Shown: positions 8,946 to 17,486, counted from the first letter of the stretch. The stretch is 64,000 nt of DNA from Bacillota bacterium (GCA_023461435.1 JAEYLC010000044.1:62001-126000), one strand, 5' to 3'. Notes: generated by a model from the sequence alone, not told the origin. Translations and numbers: made by a program.

Positions 8946-8966
8946 AAACGGCGTCGGAGGTATGAT
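8913..8966 (+). promoter_or_regulatory. Promoter/operator B of lipoprotein 1
   Basis: TTACATTTTGATAACAG at 8913, AATACTTG at 8937 and a -10 TATGAT at 8961. The 24-base steps between these elements are identical to those in sites C and D. The site overlaps the end of the kinase 1 gene, so the lipoprotein can be induced separately from the kinase. Confidence 0.65.
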
Positions 8967-8991
8967 ACGGGAAAATGGAAGGGGAATGAAT

Positions 8992-10506
8992 ATGAAACGG
9001 TTCTTGATGTATGCACTCGGACTGATCCTCGTCATATCGATGGCCGCCTGTGAGCCCACGCCGCAAAAAGCCGTGGTCGCTCAAAAGAATCAGGAATCGA
9101 TGCTGGGACAGGCCGAGAAGGAAACCGCCGATACCGCAGGAAGTGATACGCCGGATGCTTCACAAAGCCGGGCAATCGGCAGTCTGGCTGACCAATATGG
9201 CATACCCAATGTGTATACCTATGAGACGCAGGGAGCCGACGGCAAGCTGACCATTCATGTGGACGCTCAGGTCACCGCGCCAGAGGCCGCCGCGTTGCCG
9301 ATTGTCCGTGTGAAAAGAACGGCGTTTTCACAAGAGACGGTGAGTGCTTTTTTTGACGCACTTTGCGGCGATGCACAGATGTATATCAATTCAGGTCAGC
9401 GGACGAAGGAGCAGATTGAAGACCAGATTGTCAATGTGAAAAAACGCATGACCGAAATCAAAGATGATCCATATGAGCTGAATACTGCAAAGGACGCGCT
9501 GAAAAGCCTCGAAACGCTGCTCGAAACGGCCCCCGAGTCTGTGACGGAGCAGCGCGCGGACGGCACATTGCAGCAGATGTCTGAAACGATTCCGAAGAAT
9601 AACACAGCGGTTGAGGGGGAGGGAGTCGAACCGGAGCAGGCCGAGCCGCCGGAGACGGTATATTACACAGGGCTTAGCGCCTATGAGCGCGATGAAAACG
9701 GCGTGGACGGAAGGGGAAAAACTTTTAATGTGCAGAACAGAGACTCTACACCTAACATCTTCTTTGCGGATTTAGGCAACCCTGCCGGAGGCATTAATTT
9801 TGGTATGTCGCCTTCGCTTGCAATACTGGATGACAGTGATGTGGATGAAGATATGACAGACAAGATGGGCTTGAAGCCGAGCGAAGCGAGGCAGACGGTA
9901 CAGGAACTGCTCGACAAGACGCATTCGGGAATGGTTGTGGACAGCATCTATTTGCAGGACGATGAACAAAAGGGCAATTACGACGGTATTGTGCGCGACG
10001 CCGAGCGGTACGCATATAAGATCTACTGCGTGCGGACGGTTGACGGGATGCCGTGTTCGAGCGTGCTGGACGCGAGCGAGCCGGTGAGCGGCGATATGAT
10101 GGCGCCATACTGGATGTATGAGCAGCTCGTTTTCATGGTCAACAGCGAGGGTATTGTGAGCATGGAATGGCTGGGCCCCATCACGGTGGTTGAAACACTC
10201 AACGAAGACGCACAATTGAAGCCGTTTTCAGAAATCAAAGAGATATTCGAGACCATGATGCGCATTAAATACGAACCGCAGGCTGAATATACCGAGCTGA
10301 ATTTCGAGATCAACCGCGTGACGCTCTCGCTGCACAGGGTCGTGGAGCAGAACGACAATGAGACCGGCCTGTTGATTCCCGCCTGGAACTTTTACGGCAA
10401 ACTGACCAACAAAACAAGCGACGGGCAATTTGAAGAGCTGGGCGGAAGCTTCATGACGATCAACGCTGTTGACGGCAGTGTGATCGATACTCAGAAAGGC
10501 TATTAA
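8992..10506 (+). CDS. Large lipoprotein 1 of signalling module 1 (DUF6034-like)
   Basis: 504 residues from ATG 8992, seven bases after GGAAGGGG; the ATG at 8986 is too close to that box. A type II signal peptide ends in SMAAC, so the protein is lipid-anchored outside the membrane. The body is acidic with no catalytic motif I can identify. The C-terminal about 110 residues (PFSEIKEIFETMM, then TGLLIPAWNFYGKLT, then TINAVDGSVID) align well with lipoprotein 2 at 12977. The general look is that of DUF6034 proteins, which accompany two-component systems in Clostridia; that name is from memory. The terminal DGSVID strand recalls PepSY/YycI-type domains. A feedback or sensing partner of kinase 1 is my inference. 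Confidence 0.75.
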   Translation: MKRFLMYALGLILVISMAACEPTPQKAVVAQKNQESMLGQAEKETADTAGSDTPDASQSRAIGSLADQYGIPNVYTYETQGADGKLTIHVDAQVTAPEAAALPIVRVKRTAFSQETVSAFFDALCGDAQMYINSGQRTKEQIEDQIVNVKKRMTEIKDDPYELNTAKDALKSLETLLETAPESVTEQRADGTLQQMSETIPKNNTAVEGEGVEPEQAEPPETVYYTGLSAYERDENGVDGRGKTFNVQNRDSTPNIFFADLGNPAGGINFGMSPSLAILDDSDVDEDMTDKMGLKPSEARQTVQELLDKTHSGMVVDSIYLQDDEQKGNYDGIVRDAERYAYKIYCVRTVDGMPCSSVLDASEPVSGDMMAPYWMYEQLVFMVNSEGIVSMEWLGPITVVETLNEDAQLKPFSEIKEIFETMMRIKYEPQAEYTELNFEINRVTLSLHRVVEQNDNETGLLIPAWNFYGKLTNKTSDGQFEELGGSFMTINAVDGSVIDTQKGY

Positions 10507-10529
10507 TATCAATTTAAAAATACGGAATG

Positions 10530-10553
10530 AAGGCGGCTCATGGCCGCCTTTAA
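10530..10553 (+). terminator. Terminator after lipoprotein 1
   Basis: AAGGCGGC and GCCGCCTT pair around a short loop, followed by TTTAAAAA. It separates the two signalling modules. Confidence 0.7.
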
Positions 10554-10565
10554 AAACCTGTCCGC

Positions 10566-10619
10566 TTACAATCCGTTTGCATATTGATGAATATTTGTTT
10601 ACCAAATTTGTGGTAAAAT
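10566..10619 (+). promoter_or_regulatory. Promoter/operator C of signalling module 2 (response regulator 2)
   Basis: TTACAATCCGTTTGC from 10566, AATATTTG at 10590 and an extended -10 TGGTAAAAT (TAAAAT 10614-10619). The spacing 24 + 24 bases equals that of sites B and D. The 15-base head matches site D except for one base. Confidence 0.65.
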
Positions 10620-10639
10620 AAATAAACGGAGGTAGCGGC

Positions 10640-11302
10640 ATGGCTAGAAACAGAATACTGGTTGCGGAGGATGACGAATCCATAGCGAAAGTGATACAAA
10701 AGAATCTTATTTCGGCCGGTTATGCGGCAGTCGTATATTTTGATGGCGCTGAGGCCGCGAAAATATTGGCGACCGACACGGATTTTGATCTGGCGCTTCT
10801 TGATATCATGCTGCCCGGTATGAACGGCTTTGAGCTGATGGGCTATTTGAAGCACTATGATATTCCTGTTATATATTTAACGGCAAAGGCTGACCTGAAC
10901 TCTAAAATACAGGGCTTGCGGGATGGTGCGGAGGATTATATCGTCAAGCCCTTTGAGATTTTAGAGCTGCTTGTCCGCATCGAAAAGGTTTTGGAACGGA
11001 CAGGCAAGGTGCAACAGGTGCTTGAAGTCGCTGACCTTATAATTAATCTTCTCGAACGTTCCGTCCGCAAGAACGGCGAAGAAATCATACTGAAGCCGAT
11101 GGAATTTGACCTGCTCGTTATGCTTGCCAAGAATAAAAACATTGCCCTTTCGCGCGAACGGCTGCTTCATGGCGTTTGGGGCGTGGATTTTGTGGGTGAA
11201 ACGCGTACTGTGGATGTTCATATCGGGCAGCTTCGTAAGAAGCTGGAGCTTGCCGATAAAATTAAGACCATATCTAAGATAGGCTACCGTCTGGAGGACT
11301 GA
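10640..11302 (+). CDS. OmpR-family response regulator 2
   Basis: 220 residues with the same plan as regulator 1: acidic EDD, phospho-acceptor Asp in ALLDIMLPG, Lys in YIVKPFE, and a winged-helix domain with the stretch VGETRTVDVHIGQLRKK almost identical to regulator 1. GGAGG precedes the ATG at good spacing. It ends one base before the kinase 2 start. High identity to regulator 1 suggests tandem duplication and possible cross-binding to each other's operators. Confidence 0.93.
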   Translation: MARNRILVAEDDESIAKVIQKNLISAGYAAVVYFDGAEAAKILATDTDFDLALLDIMLPGMNGFELMGYLKHYDIPVIYLTAKADLNSKIQGLRDGAEDYIVKPFEILELLVRIEKVLERTGKVQQVLEVADLIINLLERSVRKNGEEIILKPMEFDLLVMLAKNKNIALSRERLLHGVWGVDFVGETRTVDVHIGQLRKKLELADKIKTISKIGYRLED

Positions 11303-11303
11303 A

Positions 11304-12680
11304 ATGAAACTGTGGCTGAAAATATCCCTCATTGCCATCATTATGGTGACGCTGGCGACAAGTGGTTTCAGCCTGATCATGCTTTTGCGTTCTGGCCAAA
11401 GCAATCTTGAGCTGGCAGTTAACAACGTGCTGACGGAGCAACAGATGCGTGCGGCTTCGTGGAACGCCGCGATGGAGAACGCCATCGACATTGAATACAG
11501 CGTGACCGCGCAGCGCAGCCTGGCCCGCTACCTCATAGCTAAATTCGCAGATGAAAATACGATACTCATTTCAGGCAGTGATGACATCTATAACGCCACA
11601 AGCATCGACCTCAAAAAAATTCTGCCGGTGGAAGGCGATGCGCAGCAGTACATCGTAAAAGACATGGACGGAAGCTCTATGCTGATCACAGGGACCAATC
11701 TTCAAATTAACGATATGCCTTATACCCTTTATGTTATCAAAGATTTAAGCTCCGTATACGCAGGCATTGAAGAACTGGCCTACCAATTCGCTTTCATCAA
11801 TTTGGCTGTTATATTGGTTGCCGGCGCTGTTATTATTCTATTGGTTCGCTGGGTGTTGCGCCCGATATTAACGCTGAAACAGAATACCGGCCTCGTTGCG
11901 GCAGGCATATATGACAAGCGTGCCATTATCGCCGAAAACGATGAAATCGGGGAGCTGGCGCGGGACTTCAATCTAATGGCGGCGGCTGTCGAGCATCATG
12001 TGGACGAACTGCGGGGTGAGGCGTACAGGAGCACCCTATTCATGTCGGCGCTCACACATGAGCTGAAAACACCCCTGACTTCCATTTCCGGCAACGCGCA
12101 AACATTGCTCCGTACCAAAATGGACGACGACGAGCGCGAGGACGCGCTGATCCGTATAGACGACGAATGCACCCGCATTGAACGTCTCTCTCAAAAGCTT
12201 ATGCAGCTTATCGTGCTCCGGCAGAACGAAAGCATCCGTCTGGAAACACACAGCGTCGCCGCACTGCTGGAAAGCGTCCGTCTTTTGTGTGCCGAACAAA
12301 TAATTCAGCGCAGCCTGACGCTGACCATTAAGAACAGTATGGATACGCTGGCGATGGACAAGGACTTGCTTTCGAGCCTGCTTCTCAATCTGATAGACAA
12401 CGCGGGCAAGGCATCATGCCCGGGAAGTACAATCGAGCTTTCGGCACAGGGCCATACGATTGCCGTGAAAGATTTCGGCAAAGGCATACCTGAAAATGAA
12501 ATCGATAAAATCACGCAGCCTTTTTATATGGTGGACAAATCGCGCAGCAAAAAGGCAGGCGGTATCGGCCTCGGGCTGGCGCTTGCGGACGAGATCGCAC
12601 GGCTACACGGTGCAAGGCTGGTATTTGAAAGCACAGTTGAAATAGGGACAACCGTAAAGGTGGTGTTTGAGAATGTTTAA
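11304..12680 (+). CDS. Sensor histidine kinase 2
   Basis: 458 residues: membrane segment at about 8-28, an extracytoplasmic region of about 125 residues (shorter than in kinase 1 and clearly diverged), second membrane segment near 160-185, HAMP, phospho-His in LTHELKTPLT (near 251), and the ATPase domain with NLIDNAGKA, DFGKGIPENE and GGIGLGLALA. The catalytic halves of kinases 1 and 2 are alike while the sensor parts differ, so the two modules probably respond to different signals. Confidence 0.93.
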   Translation: MKLWLKISLIAIIMVTLATSGFSLIMLLRSGQSNLELAVNNVLTEQQMRAASWNAAMENAIDIEYSVTAQRSLARYLIAKFADENTILISGSDDIYNATSIDLKKILPVEGDAQQYIVKDMDGSSMLITGTNLQINDMPYTLYVIKDLSSVYAGIEELAYQFAFINLAVILVAGAVIILLVRWVLRPILTLKQNTGLVAAGIYDKRAIIAENDEIGELARDFNLMAAAVEHHVDELRGEAYRSTLFMSALTHELKTPLTSISGNAQTLLRTKMDDDEREDALIRIDDECTRIERLSQKLMQLIVLRQNESIRLETHSVAALLESVRLLCAEQIIQRSLTLTIKNSMDTLAMDKDLLSSLLLNLIDNAGKASCPGSTIELSAQGHTIAVKDFGKGIPENEIDKITQPFYMVDKSRSKKAGGIGLGLALADEIARLHGARLVFESTVEIGTTVKVVFENV

Positions 12681-12849
12681 AACGGCATCCCCAAAAAGCC
12701 GCAAGACTTTTTGGGGTGTGGGCAAATGGAGGATGTTATATCTCGTACTGGCTATGCTTCTGCTTTTTTCTCTTTTCGTTGTGCCGAAAATCGCCGTCGG
12801 TGTGATGAACGAAACCAAGGGGCAGATCATAACCGTGCCATCGGATTAA
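12673..12849 (+). CDS. 58-residue single-span membrane protein in signalling module 2
   Basis: The ATG at 12673 lies inside the last codons of kinase 2 (stop 12678-12680), an arrangement for coupled translation. The peptide has a basic N-terminus (residues 1-20 with several Lys/Arg), one strong hydrophobic segment at about 23-40 (LYLVLAMLLLFSLFVVP), and a short exported tail ending in TVPSD. Module 1 has no counterpart. I do not recognise a family; a small regulator of the kinase or of lipoprotein 2 is possible but unproven. Confidence 0.55.
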   Translation: MFKTASPKSRKTFWGVGKWRMLYLVLAMLLLFSLFVVPKIAVGVMNETKGQIITVPSD

Positions 12850-12890
12850 ATCTGAGGCCCCAAAATACCAAAGGTCTTTAGGGGTGGAAA

Positions 12891-12944
12891 TTACAATCCG
12901 TTTACGACCCGTTGAATACTTGTTGTATTTCCTGCGTTTATACT
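12891..12944 (+). promoter_or_regulatory. Promoter/operator D of lipoprotein 2
   Basis: TTACAATCCGT, TTACGACCCGT and TGAATACTTGT follow one another from 12891 as 11-bp direct repeats, then a -10 TATACT at 12939-12944. AATACTTG sits 24 bases after the first repeat and 24 bases before the -10, as in sites B and C. Confidence 0.7.
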
Positions 12945-12976
12945 GACGGCAGCAATGAGAAATGAGGTTGTGAAAC

Positions 12977-14428
12977 ATGAAAAAGACATTTGCCATGTCG
13001 CTGGCTGTTATAATGGCTGCTGCCTTCTTTACAGGCTGTCAGGCGACGCCGGAAAAGGAAATAGTCGGACAAAAGGACATGGAGCAATTGATAGAAAAGG
13101 CGGTAGCGGAAGACGATACGCAAAAAGGCGCTACCCTCGCGGAATGCCTGAATCCGCCCGATAAATATACGGCTTCCTTCGAAGGGTATGACGGGGATTT
13201 GACTGTTAACGCAAACGCAACCGTAACAGTTCCCGATTCAAACAGCATTTCCGCCATGCGTATAAGCAGACATTACTTTACGCAGGAGGAAGCGGACAAT
13301 ATGATGGAGGTCTTTTTACAGGGCGGAACGTTATATAAGGCTGACCATCCGCTGACAAAGGCGGAAATTCAGGATAAGCTGGTTCAGCTTTACGCGATGC
13401 GCGACTTACCCGAAGCGGCTGCGGCTGCAGGAGCAGACTCTCATGCTGCCCAGTTTAAGGAAAAATTACAGGAAGACATCGAATACTACGAAGGTCTGCT
13501 TGCCGACGCACCCGAAACAATAGAGCTGATTCCGGCGGAAACAACGCTTCATCCATCCGATGCGGCGAACAACCCGAATGCGCGGGTAATCGAGGGCGTT
13601 TCAACCGTTAACGGGAAAACTTACTATTTGCTTATCAACAACGGTTTTTATAATGAAAACAACGTTGAAGCGGTCTTTATGACCGCCGGGCAATCTCTGG
13701 ATGGGAGCTACAACTCCGCCACACCATACTACACCATTCTATACGAGGATGATTTGTCCGAGGTGCAGCCTCCCGAAACCTTCACATTAACCGAAGCGGA
13801 TGCCCAAAGCATTGCGGAAAATTTGCTTGCGGAGCTTGGCATGACGTATATGGTATGCGTTGATACCAATTACGCGGCTATAGAGAAATTCACATCCGGA
13901 ACGGAACCGCAATATGAAAAGTGGGCATACAGCCTGCAGTTCCAGCGAACCATAAATGAAATCCCCGTCACTCTGACGAACCATACGGGCGTAGTAACGG
14001 AAAACGAAGTGTCTGTGCCCTGGCCGTATGAGCGCTTGAATATCATTGTGGATGAAACGGGCGTGGTATCTTTTAATTATATATCGCCCTACTCTATTGA
14101 AGATACTGTGACGGATAGCGCGTCCCTATTGGATTTTTCTGAGATCACGTCCGTATTTGAAAAAATGTTTCCTATCACATACGGATATCTGGCCGAAGAG
14201 GCGGATTACCGTTTGCGGGCCGATATCACGGAAGTACGCCTGGGGCTCATGCGTATTACAGAACAAAACAGCCGTGATACCGGCTTACTGATTCCGGTTT
14301 GGGATTTCTACGGAGAATTGACCGCTGTTCCTGACGAAGGAGAACCTCATATAATTGACGGATCAGGCGCACTGTTGACGATCAACGCCATTGACGGCGC
14401 TGTCATCGACCGGGATTTGGGTTACTAA
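12977..14428 (+). CDS. Large lipoprotein 2 of signalling module 2 (DUF6034-like)
   Basis: 483 residues with a type II signal peptide ending in FFTGC. It is a distant paralogue of lipoprotein 1: both begin with a Cys-x-x-TP-x-K motif, have an acidic helical middle and share the C-terminal block (DFSEITSVFEKMF, TGLLIPVWDFYGEL, TINAIDGAVID). The N-terminal two thirds are poorly conserved between them. No enzyme motif is visible. It has its own phased-repeat promoter, so it is probably a target of regulator 2. Its extracytoplasmic position and pairing with a kinase suggest a sensing or feedback role; this is inference. Confidence 0.75.
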   Translation: MKKTFAMSLAVIMAAAFFTGCQATPEKEIVGQKDMEQLIEKAVAEDDTQKGATLAECLNPPDKYTASFEGYDGDLTVNANATVTVPDSNSISAMRISRHYFTQEEADNMMEVFLQGGTLYKADHPLTKAEIQDKLVQLYAMRDLPEAAAAAGADSHAAQFKEKLQEDIEYYEGLLADAPETIELIPAETTLHPSDAANNPNARVIEGVSTVNGKTYYLLINNGFYNENNVEAVFMTAGQSLDGSYNSATPYYTILYEDDLSEVQPPETFTLTEADAQSIAENLLAELGMTYMVCVDTNYAAIEKFTSGTEPQYEKWAYSLQFQRTINEIPVTLTNHTGVVTENEVSVPWPYERLNIIVDETGVVSFNYISPYSIEDTVTDSASLLDFSEITSVFEKMFPITYGYLAEEADYRLRADITEVRLGLMRITEQNSRDTGLLIPVWDFYGELTAVPDEGEPHIIDGSGALLTINAIDGAVIDRDLGY

Positions 14429-14448
14429 ACGAATTGAAGCGAAGATGA

Positions 14449-14482
14449 GCAGGCATGTAAAATGGCCCATGCCTGCTTTCTT
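14449..14482 (+). terminator. Terminator after lipoprotein 2
   Basis: GCAGGCATG and CATGCCTGC pair around a 10-base loop, followed by TTTCTT. It may also serve the convergent flavin reductase gene. Confidence 0.75.
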
Positions 14483-14496
14483 AATGATATCTGGTG

Positions 14497-15159
14497 CTAT
14501 TCCGCCCGGTAAGGCGTCGCGTAAAGGTCCCGTTTTTTGAGCCCGTTTTTCTTGGCCAGCTGCCCCCACCCGAGATTGCCGCCAAGGAAATACATCCATC
14601 TTGGGAACTTAACGCCCGTATACACCGTATCTGAGGCTGATTTTGTATTTTGCGTGATATCCGCCGCCATACGGTCAACAGCGCTGCTTAGCGTCTCCAT
14701 CGGTTTTTTCATGAACGGCGCGTCTTTTGCGCCCAGCACCATGCCGCCGCTGCCCAGGCACACGCCGAAGCCGAATTCGCCGCCGATATGGCGCGCAAAG
14801 CTTTGAATCACGCGGACGGCCTCTTCGTTGATTTCAGACTCCGGAAAACCGCAATTGACGATTGTATAAATCCTTTGTCCGGCGGGTTTTTGTCCGGCGG
14901 ACGCCGCGTAATCCTCGAGGAAGCGCGTCAGCATGCCGGGCATGCAGAAGATATACAGCGGAAAGACGATGAGCAATGCATCGGCGCTGCGCATCGCTTC
15001 AAAGGCGGGTTCGCTGTTTTTCAGCGCTTTGCTGACGTCGATGATATCCGCCTGCAGTCCGGCGCTGACAAACCGCCCTTTCGCAAGCTCGCAGAGCAGA
15101 GCGGACACCGACGGCTCTCCTTTTTTGGGGCTCGCGCTGAGTATTGTCACTGCCTTCAT
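14497..15159 (-). CDS. Flavodoxin-fold NAD(P)H-dependent oxidoreductase A
   Basis: 220 residues from ATG 15159, preceded by GGGAGG; the longer frame upstream is a shadow. The N-terminus (VTILSASPKKGEPS) is the phosphate-binding loop of the NADPH-dependent FMN reductase/flavodoxin superfamily, and VFPLYIFCMPGMLTRFLE is the flavin-loop region. The substrate is not evident. It overlaps the upstream gene for oxidoreductase B by four bases, so the two are one operon divergent from the TetR gene. Confidence 0.8.
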   Translation of the reverse strand: MKAVTILSASPKKGEPSVSALLCELAKGRFVSAGLQADIIDVSKALKNSEPAFEAMRSADALLIVFPLYIFCMPGMLTRFLEDYAASAGQKPAGQRIYTIVNCGFPESEINEEAVRVIQSFARHIGGEFGFGVCLGSGGMVLGAKDAPFMKKPMETLSSAVDRMAADITQNTKSASDTVYTGVKFPRWMYFLGGNLGWGQLAKKNGLKKRDLYATPYRAE

Positions 15160-15713
15160 AACACGCCTCCCGCCACGCGCTTGACCGCGATCGAATTCAA
15201 AGCGTTCTTGATCTGGCTGTCTGTGCCGTCGTCGATCCATAGGTCCACGTTGCTGCGGTGCTTCTGCGTGATGTCGGTGAAAAGCTGCGCGTCCTCGGCG
15301 CTTAAGTTCTCGCCGTAGCCGATCATGATTTGCTTTGGGTAGCTCTTATACCGGCGCGGGTGCATTGTGGAGCCGTCTTTTCTTGTTTCGAAGAACGGCA
15401 GCATGTTGGGCAGCCAACGGTCGAGCGCGTATTTGATATTGGCGCTGAACTGGCCGAAAACCACAGGGATAAGGTATACCACCACGTCGCTGTTCATCAT
15501 GGCGCGGTTAATGTTTGCCATATCGTCGCTGATCACGCATTCGCCGGGCTTTTTTATCCAGCAGCCAAAGCAGCCCACGCAATGGTGGATATCGCCGCGC
15601 CCGAGCTGTTTTTCCTCGATGTCATGACCCGAAAGCGCGTCCTTTACCTGTGCCAGCAGCCGCGCGCAGGCGCCTGACTGGTAGTCCTTGTCGGACAGGA
15701 TATAAGCTTTCAT
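15156..15713 (-). CDS. Flavodoxin-fold NAD(P)H-dependent oxidoreductase B
   Basis: 185 residues of the NADPH-dependent FMN reductase type. It carries the Cys cluster CVGCFGCW near residue 45-52 and the WLPNMLPFFE region after the flavin loop (LIPVVFGQFSANIKYALDRW). The Cys motif is common in iron-sulfur flavoprotein-like and quinone-reducing members but has too few cysteines here to assign a cluster with confidence. First gene of the two-gene operon; its promoter region holds two palindromes for the divergent TetR. Confidence 0.8.
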   Translation of the reverse strand: MKAYILSDKDYQSGACARLLAQVKDALSGHDIEEKQLGRGDIHHCVGCFGCWIKKPGECVISDDMANINRAMMNSDVVVYLIPVVFGQFSANIKYALDRWLPNMLPFFETRKDGSTMHPRRYKSYPKQIMIGYGENLSAEDAQLFTDITQKHRSNVDLWIDDGTDSQIKNALNSIAVKRVAGGVL

Positions 15714-15730
15714 GTTTTAAAACTCCTTAA

Positions 15731-15777
15731 TGTTTACGTTGTAAACATAATATCAGCCGATGTTTACTTTGTCAACA
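15731..15777. promoter_or_regulatory. Twin TetR operators between oxidoreductase operon and TetR gene
   Basis: TGTTTACGTTGTAAACA (15731-15747) and TGTTTACTTTGTCAACA (15761-15777) are two near-perfect palindromes of the same sequence, 30 bases centre to centre. They lie in the shared control region of the divergent genes, so the TetR protein probably represses both directions. Confidence 0.8.
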
Positions 15778-15822
15778 TTGTATGCTACAATTTTTAAGAA
15801 AAGATCGGCAGAGGAGAAGGAT

Positions 15823-16416
15823 ATGACAAAAGACAGCTATCATCATGGAGATCTGAAGACAGAACTGATCCGAAAAGGGCTCAAGATTCTCGATGAAGAC
15901 GGGTATGAAGGCTTTTCGATGAGAAAGGTGGCAAAAGCCTGCAACGTGAGCCAAACTGCGCCATACCGCCACTTCAGAGACAAGAACGAGCTGATCAAGG
16001 CCATCGCGCTTAACGCGCTGCGCGAGTTCGATGAAAGCCTCGAGCGGGCGTTTTCTGAAGAAGGCGATCCCAAAGCCCAGCTTAAAGCGATGGGGCGTTA
16101 CTATATTCAGTTTTTTGTGGACAACCCCGAAACCATGCGGCTGCTTTTTTTCAGCAATGTACAGGCGTGGATGCGCGAGGCGGTGGAGGATGAATACCAT
16201 AGCGGTGACGAGCATCCATATTCGGCGCTTGAAAGAGCCGTGAAGAATTACAAGGCCGCTAACCCGGATGATGAGAGGTCCGAGGACGAGCTGATCGTTT
16301 ACTGCTGGGGCTTTGTGCACGGCATTGCCGCGCTGATTGTGAACGGTGAGCTGCCGGACGGTGAGGGTGTTATGGCATTGGTGGATAAGGTGATTCAAAG
16401 CGACAAGTTTTTATAA
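15823..16416 (+). CDS. TetR/AcrR family regulator of the oxidoreductase operon
   Basis: 197 residues from ATG 15823, after GAGGAGAAGG. The frame opens at 15760 but that start lies in the operator. The N-terminal DNA-binding domain is clear: YHHGDLKTELIRKGLKIL, then VAKACNVSQTAPYRHFRDK. The C-terminal part (FVDNPETMRLLFFS) resembles the WHG-type TetR ligand domain. It is divergent from the two flavin reductases, so it most likely senses a compound they reduce. Its 3' end overlaps the convergent lipoprotein gene by six bases. Confidence 0.9.
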   Translation: MTKDSYHHGDLKTELIRKGLKILDEDGYEGFSMRKVAKACNVSQTAPYRHFRDKNELIKAIALNALREFDESLERAFSEEGDPKAQLKAMGRYYIQFFVDNPETMRLLFFSNVQAWMREAVEDEYHSGDEHPYSALERAVKNYKAANPDDERSEDELIVYCWGFVHGIAALIVNGELPDGEGVMALVDKVIQSDKFL

Positions 16417-17412
16417 ACCGGCACCAGTTGCCGGAAGGCCCGGCTTCATGTTGATAACGATGGGCCCGATCTCAAGATAATGTTCATATGTGCGCGGCTC
16501 AATGACTTCCAAATAGAAAGCCATGTTTTCAAGTTCGCCCGCATCCAGTTGATTCATCTCTATGGTCACGAGCGTAACCGTGGCATAGGCTTTGGTATTC
16601 GGGAGCATGTCGCACCATAAAAGCGGCGAGTACTCACATTTCCCATCGTTCAGGTAAAACTCGCTTGTGGATATGGCAACGGGTTTATGATAATTATTTT
16701 CTACATAGAAATGAAGTGTGGGATCAAACCCGTGTGTGTCGGATATGCCCTGATAAATCACTTTAAAGTTATCATCTTCAAAGACAATGTCTCCGCTCGA
16801 ATCGTAGCTTTGCTCATACATACCGGATAAAGAGGTCTTGATTTCGACAACATCTGACGTGTAATAAGGATCAAGTGTTTCCGGTTCAAGCAAATTGAAA
16901 ATAACTTGTATATCTGCAATGGTATCGATGCCGTAAGCAGCAAACGGATCATCCATAAACGAAATAAATGCGTCTGCTGTGCTTTTTGCATCCACATGGC
17001 CTACGATATCCCCAGACACCATGATGCCGTTAATAACGACATATTCGCTTGTCAGAATAATTTCTTCATCATTGGTATTTTCGATGCTGAGCCAGATAGA
17101 GGGGCCGAAGTACTCGTCATTTTCGAATCTTTGGGTTTTAACGGTTACGCCTTTTGCATCGAGCAATTTCTGATCTTTTTCAATTTCGCAGTTCACGGAA
17201 GTTGGCGGCGGGTCTTCAATTTTCACCAACGAGCTGCCGTCATAATGCGTAAAGGCTTCGGGTGTTGGCAACGGCTCCGGCGTGGGCGTTTCAACGGGCG
17301 TATTAGTGGGATCTGGGGTTATCTCTGCCTGCGAGACAACAGGTCTGGTGGTGCAGGCAGCCAGCATCAGGACAGATAGAAGCATGCATATGAAACAACA
17401 AATCTTACGCAT
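16411..17412 (-). CDS. Lipoprotein of unknown function
   Basis: 333 residues. A type II signal peptide ends in LMLAAC, followed by a Thr/Pro linker (about 28-55) like that of the M15 lipoprotein at the left end, then a beta-rich domain with no motif I recognise. Two parts look alike in pattern (VVINGIMVSGDIVGHVDAKS and the later EFYLNDGKCEYSP segment), which suggests two related beta-sandwich domains. No partner gene is evident; it lies alone, convergent with the TetR gene. Confidence 0.75.
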   Translation of the reverse strand: MRKICCFICMLLSVLMLAACTTRPVVSQAEITPDPTNTPVETPTPEPLPTPEAFTHYDGSSLVKIEDPPPTSVNCEIEKDQKLLDAKGVTVKTQRFENDEYFGPSIWLSIENTNDEEIILTSEYVVINGIMVSGDIVGHVDAKSTADAFISFMDDPFAAYGIDTIADIQVIFNLLEPETLDPYYTSDVVEIKTSLSGMYEQSYDSSGDIVFEDDNFKVIYQGISDTHGFDPTLHFYVENNYHKPVAISTSEFYLNDGKCEYSPLLWCDMLPNTKAYATVTLVTIEMNQLDAGELENMAFYLEVIEPRTYEHYLEIGPIVINMKPGLPATGAGL

Positions 17413-17486
17413 TGAAAAACCCCAATCCTTGATAAGATATAATATATTTCCACTATTTTAACATAAATACAGGAAATATGGAACAA

